From positions 1,302,001 through 1,366,000 of the forward strand of contig NZ_LT906443.1 in assembly GCF_900187135.1 (NCBI RefSeq): 64,000 nt of DNA. The letters run 5' to 3'. The notes beneath the pieces were generated by a model. That model had not been told where the DNA came from. It worked only from the letters and a program-made list of their open reading frames with translations, and searched no databases. Shown here piece after piece: positions 9,156 through 18,310 of this stretch. Numbering within the stretch: the first letter of the stretch is position 1; each line of letters opens with the position of its first letter. Position numbers and translations under genes: made by a program. Source of the DNA: Corynebacterium ulcerans (GTDB lineage: Bacteria > Actinomycetota > Actinomycetes > Mycobacteriales > Mycobacteriaceae).

Positions 9156-11177
9156 GTGCAGCAACGACGTCGCCTAGTCCCCACACCGACTCGGCCAGTC
9201 ACTGCCATCGTCTCTGCAGTGGCACTTTTGGCCTCCGCAGTCGTTGGCATTGGCGCCAACCAGATCTTGCATACCGATAACACCGGTATCGACCCCATCG
9301 AAGCCAGCGTGAGCACAGACAGCCTCGCCTCTGGCCAGAGCGTCACCGTTAACGACGCAGCCATTTCCGCCCAAGGCGAGACAGGTGCCCGCACCGTCAA
9401 GCAGTTCCACCGCGACCAGCCATTCTCCCAGTTTGCGATCACATGGAACGGCGAAAAGGACATCGCAGCTTTCGTCCGCGCTCAGCGTGCCGACGGAACC
9501 TGGTCCGAGTGGTACGACACCGAGCCGCTCGATTACGGCGCAGGCGACACAGAAAAACGCGGCACCGACCTGATCTACATCGAGCCAACCAATACGATCC
9601 AAGTCTCTATGTCCGGTGTGGATATCACCGGCGGCGCTCCAGCAACACCACCAAATGCTGAGGCAGCACCTCAGCCGGCAGCCGAGCAACCAGCAGCAGA
9701 TGCCCAGCCAGCGGCTCCCGTTGAGAACCCAGAAGTGCATGGCATGGCACCTTTGCCCTCCAACTTTGGTGACATCAAACCCGTAGCAGAGACAACAAAT
9801 ATCACGGCTACCAACGATGTCTCAGAATTCGATGTCGTCTTTATCGAGGGCGGCGAATCTCAGCTGCCAGAAAACGGCATCCAAATGACCGCCGATTCCG
9901 ATGGCATGCCCCGCGTTATTTCCCGCAAGGGCTGGGGCGCTAATGAGTCCATCCGATGCCAGCAGCCAAGCTACTTTGACGGCGTCAAAGGCATTACGAT
10001 TCACCACACCGCGGGCTCCAACAACTACACCGAGTCGCAAGCACCCGGAATTGTCCGAGGCATCTACCAGTACCACGCTCAGACCTTGGGATGGTGCGAC
10101 GTGGGATACCAGTCACTAGCGGACAAGTACGGCAACCTGTATGAGGGACGCTACGGTGGACTTAACCGCAACGTATGGGGTGCTCACGCTGGCGGATTCA
10201 ACGAAAATACCTGGGCTATCTCCATGCTGGGTAACTACGACACCGCTCCTACGACACCGGCAATGATCAAATCTGTCGGAGAGCTCGCAGGTTGGCGCTC
10301 AGCCGTCGCAGGCATCGACCCCACCGGCTCCGGAACGCATTACTCCGAGGGAACCAGCTACACCCCTTACCCCAAGGGCCAAGCTGTAAATCTGCCGAAT
10401 ATCTTCGCTCACCGCGACGTTGGTAACACCGCATGCCCAGGCCAGCACGCCTACGCTCAAATGGGCAACATCCGAACAACCGCCAAGCAGAAGTACGATT
10501 CCATCAAAAGAGGCACCGCTCAATCTGGCGGAATACAAAACACCCCACCACGTGGGGATGCACCGGCGCCTCATCATCCAGCACCTGCTCAGCCGAATGC
10601 TCAAATCGCAAACATCGCCGAGCTAGTAAACAAATTAGCTGGATCGTCGATGCCTAAGGATCTTAATTCTGCTGTGGCCGCAGGCGGTTCCTTGTTGCTC
10701 CTCGCTGCAACCATTGCCTCCACCCAAGGACTCATCCCTGGAAACCTGGGCACCATAGGCAATGTACCGGTGATCAACGGACTGAAGCTTTCACAAATCC
10801 CGCCGATCATCACTCGCGTGGTTGACCTGCTCAGCAACTCTCAGATCACGCGTGCATGGAATGACATTAAAACTGTCTTTGGCCCGGTATTAGGCAATCC
10901 CCGCTCCGGCGTAGCAACCTATGCCTCCAAGACCGGAGAAGAGGTTGAATACGCCCTCTTTGACAACGGCATCATTGTCTCCACCCCGTCTACCGGCACA
11001 AACGCCCTGTGGGGTGCGATCGGCGATGCGTGGGCTCAACAGGGCTTCGACGCCGGCCCTCTGGGTCTTCCCACCGGAACGCAGTACCAGTCTGGCGAGG
11101 AATACCGCGTAGATTTCCAGCACGGCTACATCACGTTCAACCCAGCTACCGGAGCAGTAAATATTCACACAAACTAG
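9156..11177 (+). CDS. Secreted N-acetylmuramoyl-L-alanine amidase / PGRP-domain protein with LGFP-type repeat
   Basis: 673 residues. A GTG start at 9156 is chosen because AGGGAG lies 9 bases upstream and the protein then opens with a basic stretch and one hydrophobic segment, a signal peptide or anchor. A long Ala/Pro-rich region leads to an amidase_2/PGRP domain: ISRKGWGA, HHTAG with the first zinc His, a YQ and GRYGG region, and HRDVGNTACPG with the second His and the zinc Cys. This family cleaves the bond between muramic acid and the stem peptide. After a Pro/His-rich linker the C-terminus has an LGFP-like unit (LGLPTGTQY), a repeat thought to bind the mycolyl cell wall. Probably a large envelope hydrolase or anchor protein. 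Confidence 0.88.
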   Translation: MQQRRRLVPTPTRPVTAIVSAVALLASAVVGIGANQILHTDNTGIDPIEASVSTDSLASGQSVTVNDAAISAQGETGARTVKQFHRDQPFSQFAITWNGEKDIAAFVRAQRADGTWSEWYDTEPLDYGAGDTEKRGTDLIYIEPTNTIQVSMSGVDITGGAPATPPNAEAAPQPAAEQPAADAQPAAPVENPEVHGMAPLPSNFGDIKPVAETTNITATNDVSEFDVVFIEGGESQLPENGIQMTADSDGMPRVISRKGWGANESIRCQQPSYFDGVKGITIHHTAGSNNYTESQAPGIVRGIYQYHAQTLGWCDVGYQSLADKYGNLYEGRYGGLNRNVWGAHAGGFNENTWAISMLGNYDTAPTTPAMIKSVGELAGWRSAVAGIDPTGSGTHYSEGTSYTPYPKGQAVNLPNIFAHRDVGNTACPGQHAYAQMGNIRTTAKQKYDSIKRGTAQSGGIQNTPPRGDAPAPHHPAPAQPNAQIANIAELVNKLAGSSMPKDLNSAVAAGGSLLLLAATIASTQGLIPGNLGTIGNVPVINGLKLSQIPPIITRVVDLLSNSQITRAWNDIKTVFGPVLGNPRSGVATYASKTGEEVEYALFDNGIIVSTPSTGTNALWGAIGDAWAQQGFDAGPLGLPTGTQYQSGEEYRVDFQHGYITFNPATGAVNIHTN

Positions 11178-11207
11178 TGCTCCAGGTGCGTCTTAAAGAA
11201 AATGCTT

Positions 11208-11247
11208 AACGACGGGGACAAGCTACTCACGGCTTGTCCCCGTCGTT
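11208..11247. terminator. Bidirectional terminator between convergent genes
   Basis: 16-bp perfect stem starting AACGACGGGGAC and closing with its complement, 8-nt loop, followed by TTC on the plus strand. It serves the amidase gene and probably the convergent HAD gene. Confidence 0.85.
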
Positions 11248-11252
11248 TTCTT

Positions 11253-12068
11253 CTAGAACCAACGTTGAAGGATCCTCGCCACACCGGCATCATTGTTGCT
11301 CGTGGTTATCTCATCTGCGACCTGCTTAAGCGCCTCGTGAGCGTTGCCCATAGCCACACCGTGCCCCGCCCACTGCAACATTTCCACGTCATTAGGCATA
11401 TCACCAAAGGCCACTGCATCCGCGGGGTCCACACCCAGCAGCTCAGCCAGGTCCTGCAGTCCCGCCGCTTTGTTCACGCCTGGCGCAGAAACTTCTAAAA
11501 GCCCATGGTCAATAGAAAAGGTGACATGCGCTAGCTCTTCGGGGATAGCTGGCGCAGCCAGCGCGTACATTTCGTTGGCGGTGAGGGCGTCGTTACGCAA
11601 AAGAAGCTTCATAGCAGGGCGCGACAAGAGTTCATTCTCTGTCTCCATCCCGTGCTCATCGCTCTCCCACGCATGGACATAGCCCGGTGTCACCGCGAAC
11701 AGTTCCGCAGGGTGGTCAAAGGCAGAAGCCCCCGAACGTTCAACGGCAATTCCACAATCAAGATTTTCCCTCACTGCGCTGACCACAGTACGCAGAACCT
11801 CGGGGCTGAGCGTATGCGCGCGCAGAACACGATCGCTCGCCGAATCATAAAGAACAGCGCCATTGGCACACACGCAAATAGGCCGAACGCTCAGCTGATC
11901 CAACACATGGTAAATCCACCGTGGAGGACGCCCAGTAGCCAAAGCAAAGAAGACTCCCTGAGCCCCGGCGCGCTCAACAACCTCGCGTAGCTCCAGCGAC
12001 ACTCGCTCCCGAGAATCGAGGAACGTTCCGTCTACGTCGCTCACGATGAGCTTGGGTTCCCACGTCAC
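11253..12068 (-). CDS. HAD-superfamily Cof-type phosphatase
   Basis: 271 residues. Motif I is SDVDGTFLD with the nucleophilic Asp and the general-acid Asp; motif II is ALATGRPP; motif III/IV is the Lys region followed by VAFGDMPNDVEML. The large C2 cap between motifs II and III places it in the Cof/YbiV-like group of sugar-phosphate or cofactor phosphatases. The substrate cannot be told from sequence. GTG start with GGAGGA 8-9 bases upstream. It stands downstream of the serS-acyltransferase pair on the same strand but is separated from it by a hairpin. Confidence 0.9.
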   Translation of the reverse strand: MTWEPKLIVSDVDGTFLDSRERVSLELREVVERAGAQGVFFALATGRPPRWIYHVLDQLSVRPICVCANGAVLYDSASDRVLRAHTLSPEVLRTVVSAVRENLDCGIAVERSGASAFDHPAELFAVTPGYVHAWESDEHGMETENELLSRPAMKLLLRNDALTANEMYALAAPAIPEELAHVTFSIDHGLLEVSAPGVNKAAGLQDLAELLGVDPADAVAFGDMPNDVEMLQWAGHGVAMGNAHEALKQVADEITTSNNDAGVARILQRWF

Positions 12069-12175
12069 AATGCGGTCCTCCGGTTCCAGGGGAAAGTGAA
12101 TACGTCACCTATCATTGTCCCGTCCTGACGTGACAAATGTCTAGGGCAGAGACGCCTACGGGGGCAGCATAAAGA

Positions 12176-12221
12176 TGACGCCCACGACGGTAGCGTCGAT
12201 AAGCTACTGCCATGGGCGTCA
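12176..12221 (-). terminator. Terminator after the acyltransferase gene
   Basis: Outer stem TGACGCCCA/TGGGCGTCA and inner stem CGGTAGC/GCTACTG; followed on the minus strand by TCTTTATG. The T-run is short. Confidence 0.65.
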
Positions 12222-12236
12222 AGCGCTAAAAATCTC

Positions 12237-13085
12237 TTATTTCTGTTTCTTAGCCTTTTTCTCAGCGCGAATACGCCGCTGTTCTGCGTCGATACGTTCA
12301 GCTTCTTCCACGGTAGGCGCAGAACCTCCCATGGACGCAGGACGCCATGACTCACCGCCAGCAAAGGGCCCATAGGCCTTTTCATATTCCGTGCGTACTC
12401 CGTCGAGTAGCTCGATCATCGCTTCGCGGAGGCGTTGCGTAGCTTCTTCTACGGTGCCTTCGAGCGACACTGGTTCACCGATCCGAATCCACACGGGAAT
12501 GTGGCTGCGCCCGATGTCACGCTTCAGCCCCTTAGTCCATACGCGTTGACTACCCCAGACCGCGACGGGAATGAGGGGGGCGTCCGCTTGCTGAGCGATA
12601 CGCACGGCACCGCTCTTTAGCTCTTTGACCTCAAAACTCCGAGAGATCGTGGCCTCTGGGAAAATGCCCACAAGTTGCCCTTGTTGAAGATGCTTAATTG
12701 CCTCATCAAGAGCCCCTGCACCTGCAGCACGGTTAACCGGAATGTGCTTCATCATCCGCACCAGTGTGCCCACTACAGGTACATCGAAGATTTCCTTCTT
12801 AGCCATGAATCGGGTCAGTCGCCCACCACGAAGATTGGCCGCAGCGCCGCTAAAGATGAAGTCGTAATAGCCTGTGTGATTGATCGCCAACAGCGCCGAT
12901 CCCTGAGCTGGAACATGTTCCGAGCCCTCTACCGTGAGTTCGATAGCTTGGGCGCGGAGAAGGCCTTTTACGAGCTTTGCCACGATTCGGCCGTAAAACC
13001 ACTCTCGGCTCTCTGGATGCCTCGGGACTTTATGCAAGCCCTTTGGCACCCAGCAAATGCCCTGCTTTTCCCATCCGGTGTTCAT
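12237..13085 (-). CDS. 1-acyl-sn-glycerol-3-phosphate acyltransferase (PlsC family)
   Basis: 282 residues. Catalytic motif I is NHTGYYD (NHx4D type, here HTGYYD), motif II carries the RFMAKKEIF segment, motif III is GIFPEAT, and motif IV is PLIPVAVWG. These define the PlsC/LPLAT fold, which acylates lysophosphatidate or a related acceptor at the inner membrane face. The tail after residue 245 is strongly basic. The gene starts 18 bases after serS on the same strand, so the two are probably cotranscribed. Other acceptors, for example phosphatidylinositol mannosides, are possible in this genus. Confidence 0.88.
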   Translation of the reverse strand: MNTGWEKQGICWVPKGLHKVPRHPESREWFYGRIVAKLVKGLLRAQAIELTVEGSEHVPAQGSALLAINHTGYYDFIFSGAAANLRGGRLTRFMAKKEIFDVPVVGTLVRMMKHIPVNRAAGAGALDEAIKHLQQGQLVGIFPEATISRSFEVKELKSGAVRIAQQADAPLIPVAVWGSQRVWTKGLKRDIGRSHIPVWIRIGEPVSLEGTVEEATQRLREAMIELLDGVRTEYEKAYGPFAGGESWRPASMGGSAPTVEEAERIDAEQRRIRAEKKAKKQK

Positions 13086-13103
13086 GGTTTACCCAAATAC
13101 CTC

Positions 13104-14363
13104 TTACTTGATTGGCTCCAAAACGTCCTTACCCACGAATGGGCGCAGAGCTTCAGGAACGATAACTGAGCCATCTGCTTGCTGGTTGTTCTCAAGGATT
13201 GCAACCAACCAACGCGTGGTGGCAAGAGTTCCGTTAAGGGTGGCACACGTCTGAGCTTTTCCGGACTCATCACGGTAGCGAGTCTGTAGGCGCCGTGCCT
13301 GGAACGTGGTGCAGTTTGAGGTAGATGTCAGCTCACGGTAGGTGTTCTGGGTAGGGATCCATGCCTCAGTATCAAACTTACGAGCTGCAGAGGAGCCTAG
13401 GTCGCCTCCGGCGACGTCGATAACGCGGTATGGAACCTCCACGGCTGCGAGCATGTCGCGTTCCATCTTAAGGAGCGCTTGGTGTTGCTCGACAGCGTCT
13501 TCTGGCTTGCAGAAAACGAACATCTCAAGCTTGTCAAACTGGTGAACGCGCAGGATACCGCGGGTATCTTTGCCATAGGAGCCGGCCTCACGACGGAAGC
13601 AGGAAGACCAACCAGCGTACTTAATCGGACCTTTGTTGAGGTCAATGATTTCATCCTTGTGGTAGCCAGCCAAGGCCACCTCAGAGGTTCCTACTAGGTA
13701 AAGATCATCGCGCTCAAGATAGTAGATCTCATCGGAGTGAGCACCCAGGAAGCCGGTTCCCTGCATGATCTCGGGTCGTACCAACACTGGTGGAATCATC
13801 AGCTGGAAGCCGTTGTCGCGGGCCTTCTGAGCAGCAAGGTTGAGCATCCCCAGCTGCAAGAATGCGCCATCGCCGGTGAGGTAGTAGAAACGGGCGCCGC
13901 CTACCTTCGTGCCACGCTTGGTATCGATCAGCCCCAGGGACTCACCAAGCTCAAGGTGGTCTTTGGGTTCAAAGTCAAAGGTGCGCGGCTCACCAACATG
14001 TTCCAAAACAATGAAGTCATCTTCTCCACCAGCAGGGGCGTCGGTGACCACATTGCTAAAGAGCATTTGGAGCTCGTCTACCTTTGACTCTGAGGCAGAC
14101 TGCGCTTCCTCAGCTTCTTTTACCTTTGCCTTCAACTCATTTGAGCCTTCAAGCAGGGCGGCGCGCTCTTCCGGAGCGGCCTGGCCAATCTTCTTGCCAA
14201 AAGCCTTGTGCTCGGAACGCAGCTCATCTGCAACCTGGATTGCAGCACGTCGTTCTTCATCGGCAACCAGAAGCTTGTCTACCAATTCAGGGTCTTCGCC
14301 GCGGATACGCTGGGATTCGCGGACAATATCGGGGTTCTCGCGGAGGAATTTCAGATCAATCAC
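13104..14363 (-). CDS. serS: Seryl-tRNA synthetase
   Basis: 419 residues, normal for the bacterial enzyme. The N-terminus is the two-helix coiled-coil arm that grips the long variable arm of tRNA-Ser. The class II core follows with motif 2 ([24 protein letters not shown], shown here only as landmarks) and motif 3 ([18 protein letters not shown]). It charges tRNA-Ser and tRNA-Sec type acceptors with serine. The GTG at 14363 (MIDLKF) is preferred because SerRS proteins begin with this block; an in-frame start 8 codons earlier adds nothing recognisable. First gene of a pair with the acyltransferase. Confidence 0.96.
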   Translation of the reverse strand: MIDLKFLRENPDIVRESQRIRGEDPELVDKLLVADEERRAAIQVADELRSEHKAFGKKIGQAAPEERAALLEGSNELKAKVKEAEEAQSASESKVDELQMLFSNVVTDAPAGGEDDFIVLEHVGEPRTFDFEPKDHLELGESLGLIDTKRGTKVGGARFYYLTGDGAFLQLGMLNLAAQKARDNGFQLMIPPVLVRPEIMQGTGFLGAHSDEIYYLERDDLYLVGTSEVALAGYHKDEIIDLNKGPIKYAGWSSCFRREAGSYGKDTRGILRVHQFDKLEMFVFCKPEDAVEQHQALLKMERDMLAAVEVPYRVIDVAGGDLGSSAARKFDTEAWIPTQNTYRELTSTSNCTTFQARRLQTRYRDESGKAQTCATLNGTLATTRWLVAILENNQQADGSVIVPEALRPFVGKDVLEPIK

Positions 14364-14396
14364 ACATCCGACCTTACCGCCTTCCATTAACTAGTA

Positions 14397-14447
14397 GGTC
14401 ACAACATGACCAAAATCATGGCTGGTTATGACCAGCACGGCTACACT
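14397..14447 (+). promoter_or_regulatory. Operator-like palindromes and -10 box of the GntR gene
   Basis: GCTGGT-TATG-ACCAGC (14421-14436) is a palindrome of the kind bound by HutC-group GntR proteins such as DasR/NagR. A second, looser GGTC-N7-GACC pair lies at 14397-14411. TACACT (14442-14447) stands exactly 7 bases before the ATG at 14455, so the main palindrome falls between -35 and -10. This suggests autoregulation. Confidence 0.6.
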
Positions 14448-14454
14448 GATACCT

Positions 14455-15201
14455 ATGGTCGACACTCGATTGGGGTTGCCCGCCAGAACCCTAACTGACG
14501 GAACCAGCACGCCAAAGCATCAACAGCTCAGGGAAATACTTGAAGAACTCTGCCGCACCGAGCTCAAACCTGGCGACATGCTGCCTGGTGAGCGCGTTTT
14601 AGAAGAGGCCTATGGGGTCAGCAGGATCACCGTAAGACGTGCCATCGGCGACCTCGTAGCCACCGGCCAGCTCCGCCGTAGCCGAGGCAAAGGCACCTTT
14701 GTGGCGCAATCTCCTATGGTCACTCGCCTACAACTCGCTTCTTTTACAGATGAGATGTCTGCGCGGCGTATTGAGCCTTCCAGCAAGATTTTGGCGTCCG
14801 CTTGGTCCGCACCCAATTCTGTGGTCCAAGAGTTCTTCCGTACAGACGCCACTACGCCGCATACCCACCTCGTGCGTCTCCGCCTAGGAAACGGCAAACC
14901 TTTCTGTCTCAACGACGCATGGTACAACTCAAACTTCGCGCCAGATTTACTAGAAAACGACGTGTATAAGTCCGTTTATCAGATTCTGGAAAATTCTTAC
15001 AACATTTCCATTACCGGCGCGGAACAAATCACCACAGCGGTCGCCGCGACAGCTGAAACAGCCCGAATTCTCGACGTTGAAGTGGGAGAACCTCTTCTCA
15101 AAGTTGAGCGTCATGCCAGTGCAGGCAACCATCCCATCGAGTGGTGTTCCTCCCTTTATCGCACAGATAGATTTGCGTTGCGGACCTTTATTTCAAAGTA
15201 A
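14455..15201 (+). CDS. GntR-family transcriptional regulator (HutC type)
   Basis: 248 residues. The winged helix-turn-helix at about 20-90 contains LREILEELCRTELKPGDMLPGE and VSRITVRRAIGDLVATGQL, ending in RGKGTFVA. The C-terminal domain is of the UbiC/UTRA type (LVRLRLGNGKPFCLNDAWYN; WCSSLYRTDRFAL), which binds a small effector, often a phosphorylated sugar or amino sugar. The ATG at 14455 is chosen over 14428 because a -10 box sits 7 bases upstream, giving a leaderless start, and because the palindrome then lies outside the gene. Its target genes beyond itself are unknown; it is divergent from serS and followed by the septum-formation-domain gene. Confidence 0.88.
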   Translation: MVDTRLGLPARTLTDGTSTPKHQQLREILEELCRTELKPGDMLPGERVLEEAYGVSRITVRRAIGDLVATGQLRRSRGKGTFVAQSPMVTRLQLASFTDEMSARRIEPSSKILASAWSAPNSVVQEFFRTDATTPHTHLVRLRLGNGKPFCLNDAWYNSNFAPDLLENDVYKSVYQILENSYNISITGAEQITTAVAATAETARILDVEVGEPLLKVERHASAGNHPIEWCSSLYRTDRFALRTFISK

Positions 15202-15221
15202 GTAAGTAGACTGAGGTCACT

Positions 15222-16235
15222 ATGACTCAATCTTGGCGCAGTGCTACAGCAGTTCGTATCCTGCTTGTCGGAGCTTTGGTCTCCACAGCAGGCGTCGGCG
15301 CGTACTCTTTTTCTTCCCAGAATGAGGGCTCGTCCAAGCAGTCTCAGTCACGTCCTTCCTCTGACAGCAAAGCGTCTGCGGCGTCTTTTACCACTGCTGA
15401 CTCGGGGTCATGCCTCACATGGAAAGACGGCGCGGGAAAGATCACTAACTTTGAGCAGGCCGACTGCGCAGGCGAGCACCGCTTTGAGGTCTCTTCTCGC
15501 GAAGACCTCCGGGCTTACCCGGCATCTGAGTTTGGCGACGAAGCCCCCATGCCAGATCTCACCCGCCAAGCTCAGCTGCGTGAGGAGTTATGTCTTAACC
15601 CCACGATCCAATATTTGAAAGGCACCTTCGACCAGATGGGCAAGTATTCGGTTGCCTCGATCTTGCCACCGCAAGATGCCTGGTCAAAGGGCGATAGGAC
15701 CTTGCTCTGCGGTATTCAGGCAACTGATGACAAAGGCGCTCTCATCCCGACATCTGGCCGCGCCGCTGAGCAAGACCAATCCCGCATATTCCGCCCCAAT
15801 GAATGTGTGCTTGTCGACGCCGCCAGCGCCACCCGAGTCGTCGATTGTGGTGCCGAGCACCAGCTGGAAATCACCTCCATCGTAGATTTGCAGCCGGTCT
15901 TCCCAGAGGGAACCCCCTCCCTTGAGCAACAAGACAAACATCTCCAGCAAGTGTGTACTCAAGCAGCCCAAGACTACTTGGGAGGTGACGACCCTCTCTA
16001 CTTCTCCACGCTGCAACCCTTCTGGACAACTCTCCCCGAAAACTCGTGGGCGGGCGGCTCCCGCAGTGTTAACTGCGCGCTGGTCTTTGGGCAGGATCGT
16101 AAATTTGCCACACTCGCCGGCAGCGCTAAAACCGGTTTCACTATTAACGGTCAACCCCCGGCTTCCCGTCCGGTACGCGCACCTATCGTGAATCCAGAGG
16201 CTCTCATTGGCCCTCACCCAGAACCGGCACGCTAA
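15222..16235 (+). CDS. Septum-formation-domain membrane-anchored protein
   Basis: 337 residues with an uncleaved N-terminal membrane segment (LLVGALVSTAGVGAYSF), a Ser-rich linker, and two similar extracytoplasmic halves. Each half has a CLTW or CVLVD-type opening, a C-x-EHRFEV or C-x-EHQLEI segment, and a later LC or VC with W-x-KGDR / WAGGSR. The pattern of paired Cys fits the Septum_form family of actinobacteria. The function is not established; a role in division or envelope assembly is the family annotation. It overlaps the next gene by one base (TAATG), so they form an operon. Confidence 0.75.
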   Translation: MTQSWRSATAVRILLVGALVSTAGVGAYSFSSQNEGSSKQSQSRPSSDSKASAASFTTADSGSCLTWKDGAGKITNFEQADCAGEHRFEVSSREDLRAYPASEFGDEAPMPDLTRQAQLREELCLNPTIQYLKGTFDQMGKYSVASILPPQDAWSKGDRTLLCGIQATDDKGALIPTSGRAAEQDQSRIFRPNECVLVDAASATRVVDCGAEHQLEITSIVDLQPVFPEGTPSLEQQDKHLQQVCTQAAQDYLGGDDPLYFSTLQPFWTTLPENSWAGGSRSVNCALVFGQDRKFATLAGSAKTGFTINGQPPASRPVRAPIVNPEALIGPHPEPAR

Positions 16236-16582
16236 TGATTCAGATCAGCGATGAGCACTTTGAAGAACTCGTAGACCAAGCGTTATCTGCTATCCCCGAG
16301 TCCATCACTGAACACATCACCAACCTTGCCATCCTCATCGAAGATTATGCCGAGGACTCCCCCTATATCCTCGGCCTCTACCACGGTGTGGCACTCACCG
16401 AGCGCAGTTTTGATCACGCCGGGTTCCTCCCCGACACCATCACTATTTATAGAGAAGCCCTCAAAAAGTACTGTTCCTCCGAGGAAGAACTTGTAGAACA
16501 GGTTCGTATCACCGTTATGCACGAGATCGGCCACTATTTTGGGCTCGAAGAAGAAGATCTGCATCGATTGGGCTATGCCTAG
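16235..16582 (+). CDS. Small metallopeptidase-family protein (HEIGH zincin)
   Basis: 115 residues. The zinc motif HEIGHYFGL (HExxH, followed by EEDLHRLGY) is at the C-terminus, and the N-terminal half has the PPYILGLYHGVALTERS-like region common to the DUF1025/Zincin_1 family. No signal peptide, so cytoplasmic. Start and stop overlap (TAATG) couple it to the upstream septum-formation-domain gene. The substrate is unknown; a proteolytic role is inferred from the motif only. Confidence 0.85.
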   Translation: MIQISDEHFEELVDQALSAIPESITEHITNLAILIEDYAEDSPYILGLYHGVALTERSFDHAGFLPDTITIYREALKKYCSSEEELVEQVRITVMHEIGHYFGLEEEDLHRLGYA

Positions 16583-16600
16583 ACCGGTCTAGCCGGGCCT

Positions 16601-16672
16601 AGCCTGCATTTCCATAGACATAAGCATGATGTGGAGACCTCTGAGCGGCTAATGTCTATGGAAATGCAGGCT
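16601..16672. repeat. Palindromic repeat, copy 1 (21-bp perfect arms, 30-nt loop)
   Basis: AGCCTGCATTTCCATAGACAT at 16601-16621 is the exact complement of 16652-16672. A second copy with the same arms and the same 30-nt loop length is at 31761-31830. Both lie between convergent genes, so a bidirectional terminator role is likely, but conservation of the arm sequence suggests a repeated element. Confidence 0.85.
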
Positions 16673-16682
16673 CATCCTTATT

Positions 16683-17339
16683 TCATGGCTGATCCAGAAG
16701 CGTGCTGCCCCACATCTCGCAATGCCATTGACCAAATTCTCCTCGAGGTTCAATGACCATAAGAGAGGTATTCCCCACGTAGGTATTCTGAGCCACGCTT
16801 TCAGGCACGTCGGAAGAATATCGAGTGGCAATACGGATCGCAGCCCCGTGGCTCACAGCGAGATAGTCTTTTCCTGTCTCCCGGCATAACGCCGCAAGGC
16901 TTTCTAAGGGCGGACGCATCCGGGTAATCACCTCATGCGCAGTTTCCCCTTCCGGCATTGCGGCGTGAAGGTCCCCGCTCATCCAGGCGTCGAGAGCACG
17001 GACATATGCCTCATGCGCCTCAGGGGCTGAGCTTCCTTCTAAAGCCCCTGAAAAGACTTCCCGCAGGTGAGGATCCACGTCGATGGGGTAGGTATCCGCC
17101 GGAAGCCCCAAGGTTTCCTCATACGCCTTGACCACGGCAACAGCTGTCTGCTGAGTGCGGATTGCGACAGAAGACACCACCCCGCCAAGATTCTGGGTGA
17201 TCTGGGCCAAATGCACGCCCGCTTCTGCGGCTTGGAGCCGGCCCAGAACAGTCAGTTCCGCCCCTGGTGGCCGCGTATCAAATATGCGAGCAGCGTTAGC
17301 AAAAGTGCGCGCATGGCGCATCAGAATAATTCGGCCCAT
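16683..17339 (-). CDS. Histidine phosphatase (phosphoglycerate-mutase-like)
   Basis: 218 residues. The N-terminal MRHARTFAN block carries the catalytic RHG-like motif, here RHA, which is also seen in many small family members. The second catalytic His is in LAVSHGAAIRIATRY; ELTVLGRLQA and the later acid residue (LREVFSGALEG) complete the active site. In actinobacteria such proteins are annotated as Gpm2-like or broad acid phosphatases. The start at 17339 (MGRIIL) has AGAGGA 8 bases upstream, better than the ATG three codons earlier. It follows pheA by only a dozen bases and is probably cotranscribed with it. Confidence 0.85.
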   Translation of the reverse strand: MGRIILMRHARTFANAARIFDTRPPGAELTVLGRLQAAEAGVHLAQITQNLGGVVSSVAIRTQQTAVAVVKAYEETLGLPADTYPIDVDPHLREVFSGALEGSSAPEAHEAYVRALDAWMSGDLHAAMPEGETAHEVITRMRPPLESLAALCRETGKDYLAVSHGAAIRIATRYSSDVPESVAQNTYVGNTSLMVIEPRGEFGQWHCEMWGSTLLDQP

Positions 17340-17351
17340 GGTTCCCATCCT

Positions 17352-18275
17352 CTAGAGACGCCCTTCCTTAATGCTGATTACCCACTGAGCAGCTTGATCG
17401 ATGAGTTCAGTATCAGCGGAGAGGGCGGCTTCCCTCGGATTGGCTTGGTGCGCAGGCCAGGATCCTAGGAACTGGAGTACGGAACAACGCAGGTAGAGGG
17501 CGCGCAGTGCTTCTGCGACGGGGGCGTCGTCGATATGTCCGTTAACGTCCACGTGGAAACGGTAATAGCCAAGACCGCTTTCAATGGGACGAGATTCAAT
17601 GCGCGATAGGTCGACTCCTCGCAAAGCAAATTCGGAGAGCGCTGCTACCAAGCTCCCTGGCTCGTTTTTCAGGATAAACATGATCGCCGTGCGGTCTGTG
17701 CCGGTTCGTGGCGTTGATCGCGCAGGTTGACCAATCAGAACAAACCGGGTGCGAGCACCGGCCACATCAGCAACGTTGTCGCTGATCACGGAAAGACCAT
17801 AAACCTCGGCTGCGCGTAACGGAGCGGCGGCAAGATCTGCTTTTCCTTCGGATACCAGCTGTGCCGCGGCAGCGTTGGAGGTGGCAGCTACAAATTCTGC
17901 GTGCGGGGCATGCCGCGCAAGCCAACCTTTGACTTGCTGGTAGGCCACCGGATGCGTGGCTATGGTCTTTACCGTGGAGAGGTCTATGTCTGCGAGTCCC
18001 ATGATGGCAAAGGCGATGGGAAGGTCGATTTCTTCAAAAATCTGCACGTCGTCGGCCACTGCGAGCGCGTCAAAGGTGGGGGTCACAGCACCGTCGACGG
18101 AATTTTCTATGGCTACGCATGCGTATTCTGCTTCACCGGCACGAACCGCATCCACAGCCTCGCGCGGACTGCGCATAGGAATCGCCCGAACATCCACAAA
18201 ATCCTGCCGCTCTGCGAGTTTCCATAGTGCGGCCTCGGTGAATGTGCCCTCAGGGCCTAAATAGGCGATCTTCAT
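17352..18275 (-). CDS. pheA: Prephenate dehydratase
   Basis: 307 residues. It opens with YLGPEGTFTEAAL, and shows the catalytic TRF of the PDT domain (ARTRFVLIG) and the regulatory ACT domain (NEPGSLVAALSEFALRGVDLSRIESRP, cited as a landmark), where phenylalanine binds. It converts prephenate to phenylpyruvate in phenylalanine synthesis. There is no chorismate mutase domain, as is usual in actinobacteria. TAAACT lies 7 bases before the ATG, so the message is probably leaderless. Divergent from the amidase gene, which has the same arrangement on the other strand. Confidence 0.95.
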   Translation of the reverse strand: MKIAYLGPEGTFTEAALWKLAERQDFVDVRAIPMRSPREAVDAVRAGEAEYACVAIENSVDGAVTPTFDALAVADDVQIFEEIDLPIAFAIMGLADIDLSTVKTIATHPVAYQQVKGWLARHAPHAEFVAATSNAAAAQLVSEGKADLAAAPLRAAEVYGLSVISDNVADVAGARTRFVLIGQPARSTPRTGTDRTAIMFILKNEPGSLVAALSEFALRGVDLSRIESRPIESGLGYYRFHVDVNGHIDDAPVAEALRALYLRCSVLQFLGSWPAHQANPREAALSADTELIDQAAQWVISIKEGRL

Positions 18276-18310
18276 GAGCGCTAGTTTATCTGCCTAGTAG
18301 TGTGTTCGTC

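Noticed and set aside
9174..9740. 188-codon minus-strand frame inside the amidase gene
   Set aside because: Shadow of a well-supported gene; low-complexity sequence and no start signals.
12065..12385. 106-codon minus-strand frame between acyltransferase and HAD genes
   Set aside because: It overlaps the acyltransferase C-terminus out of frame and runs through its terminator hairpin.
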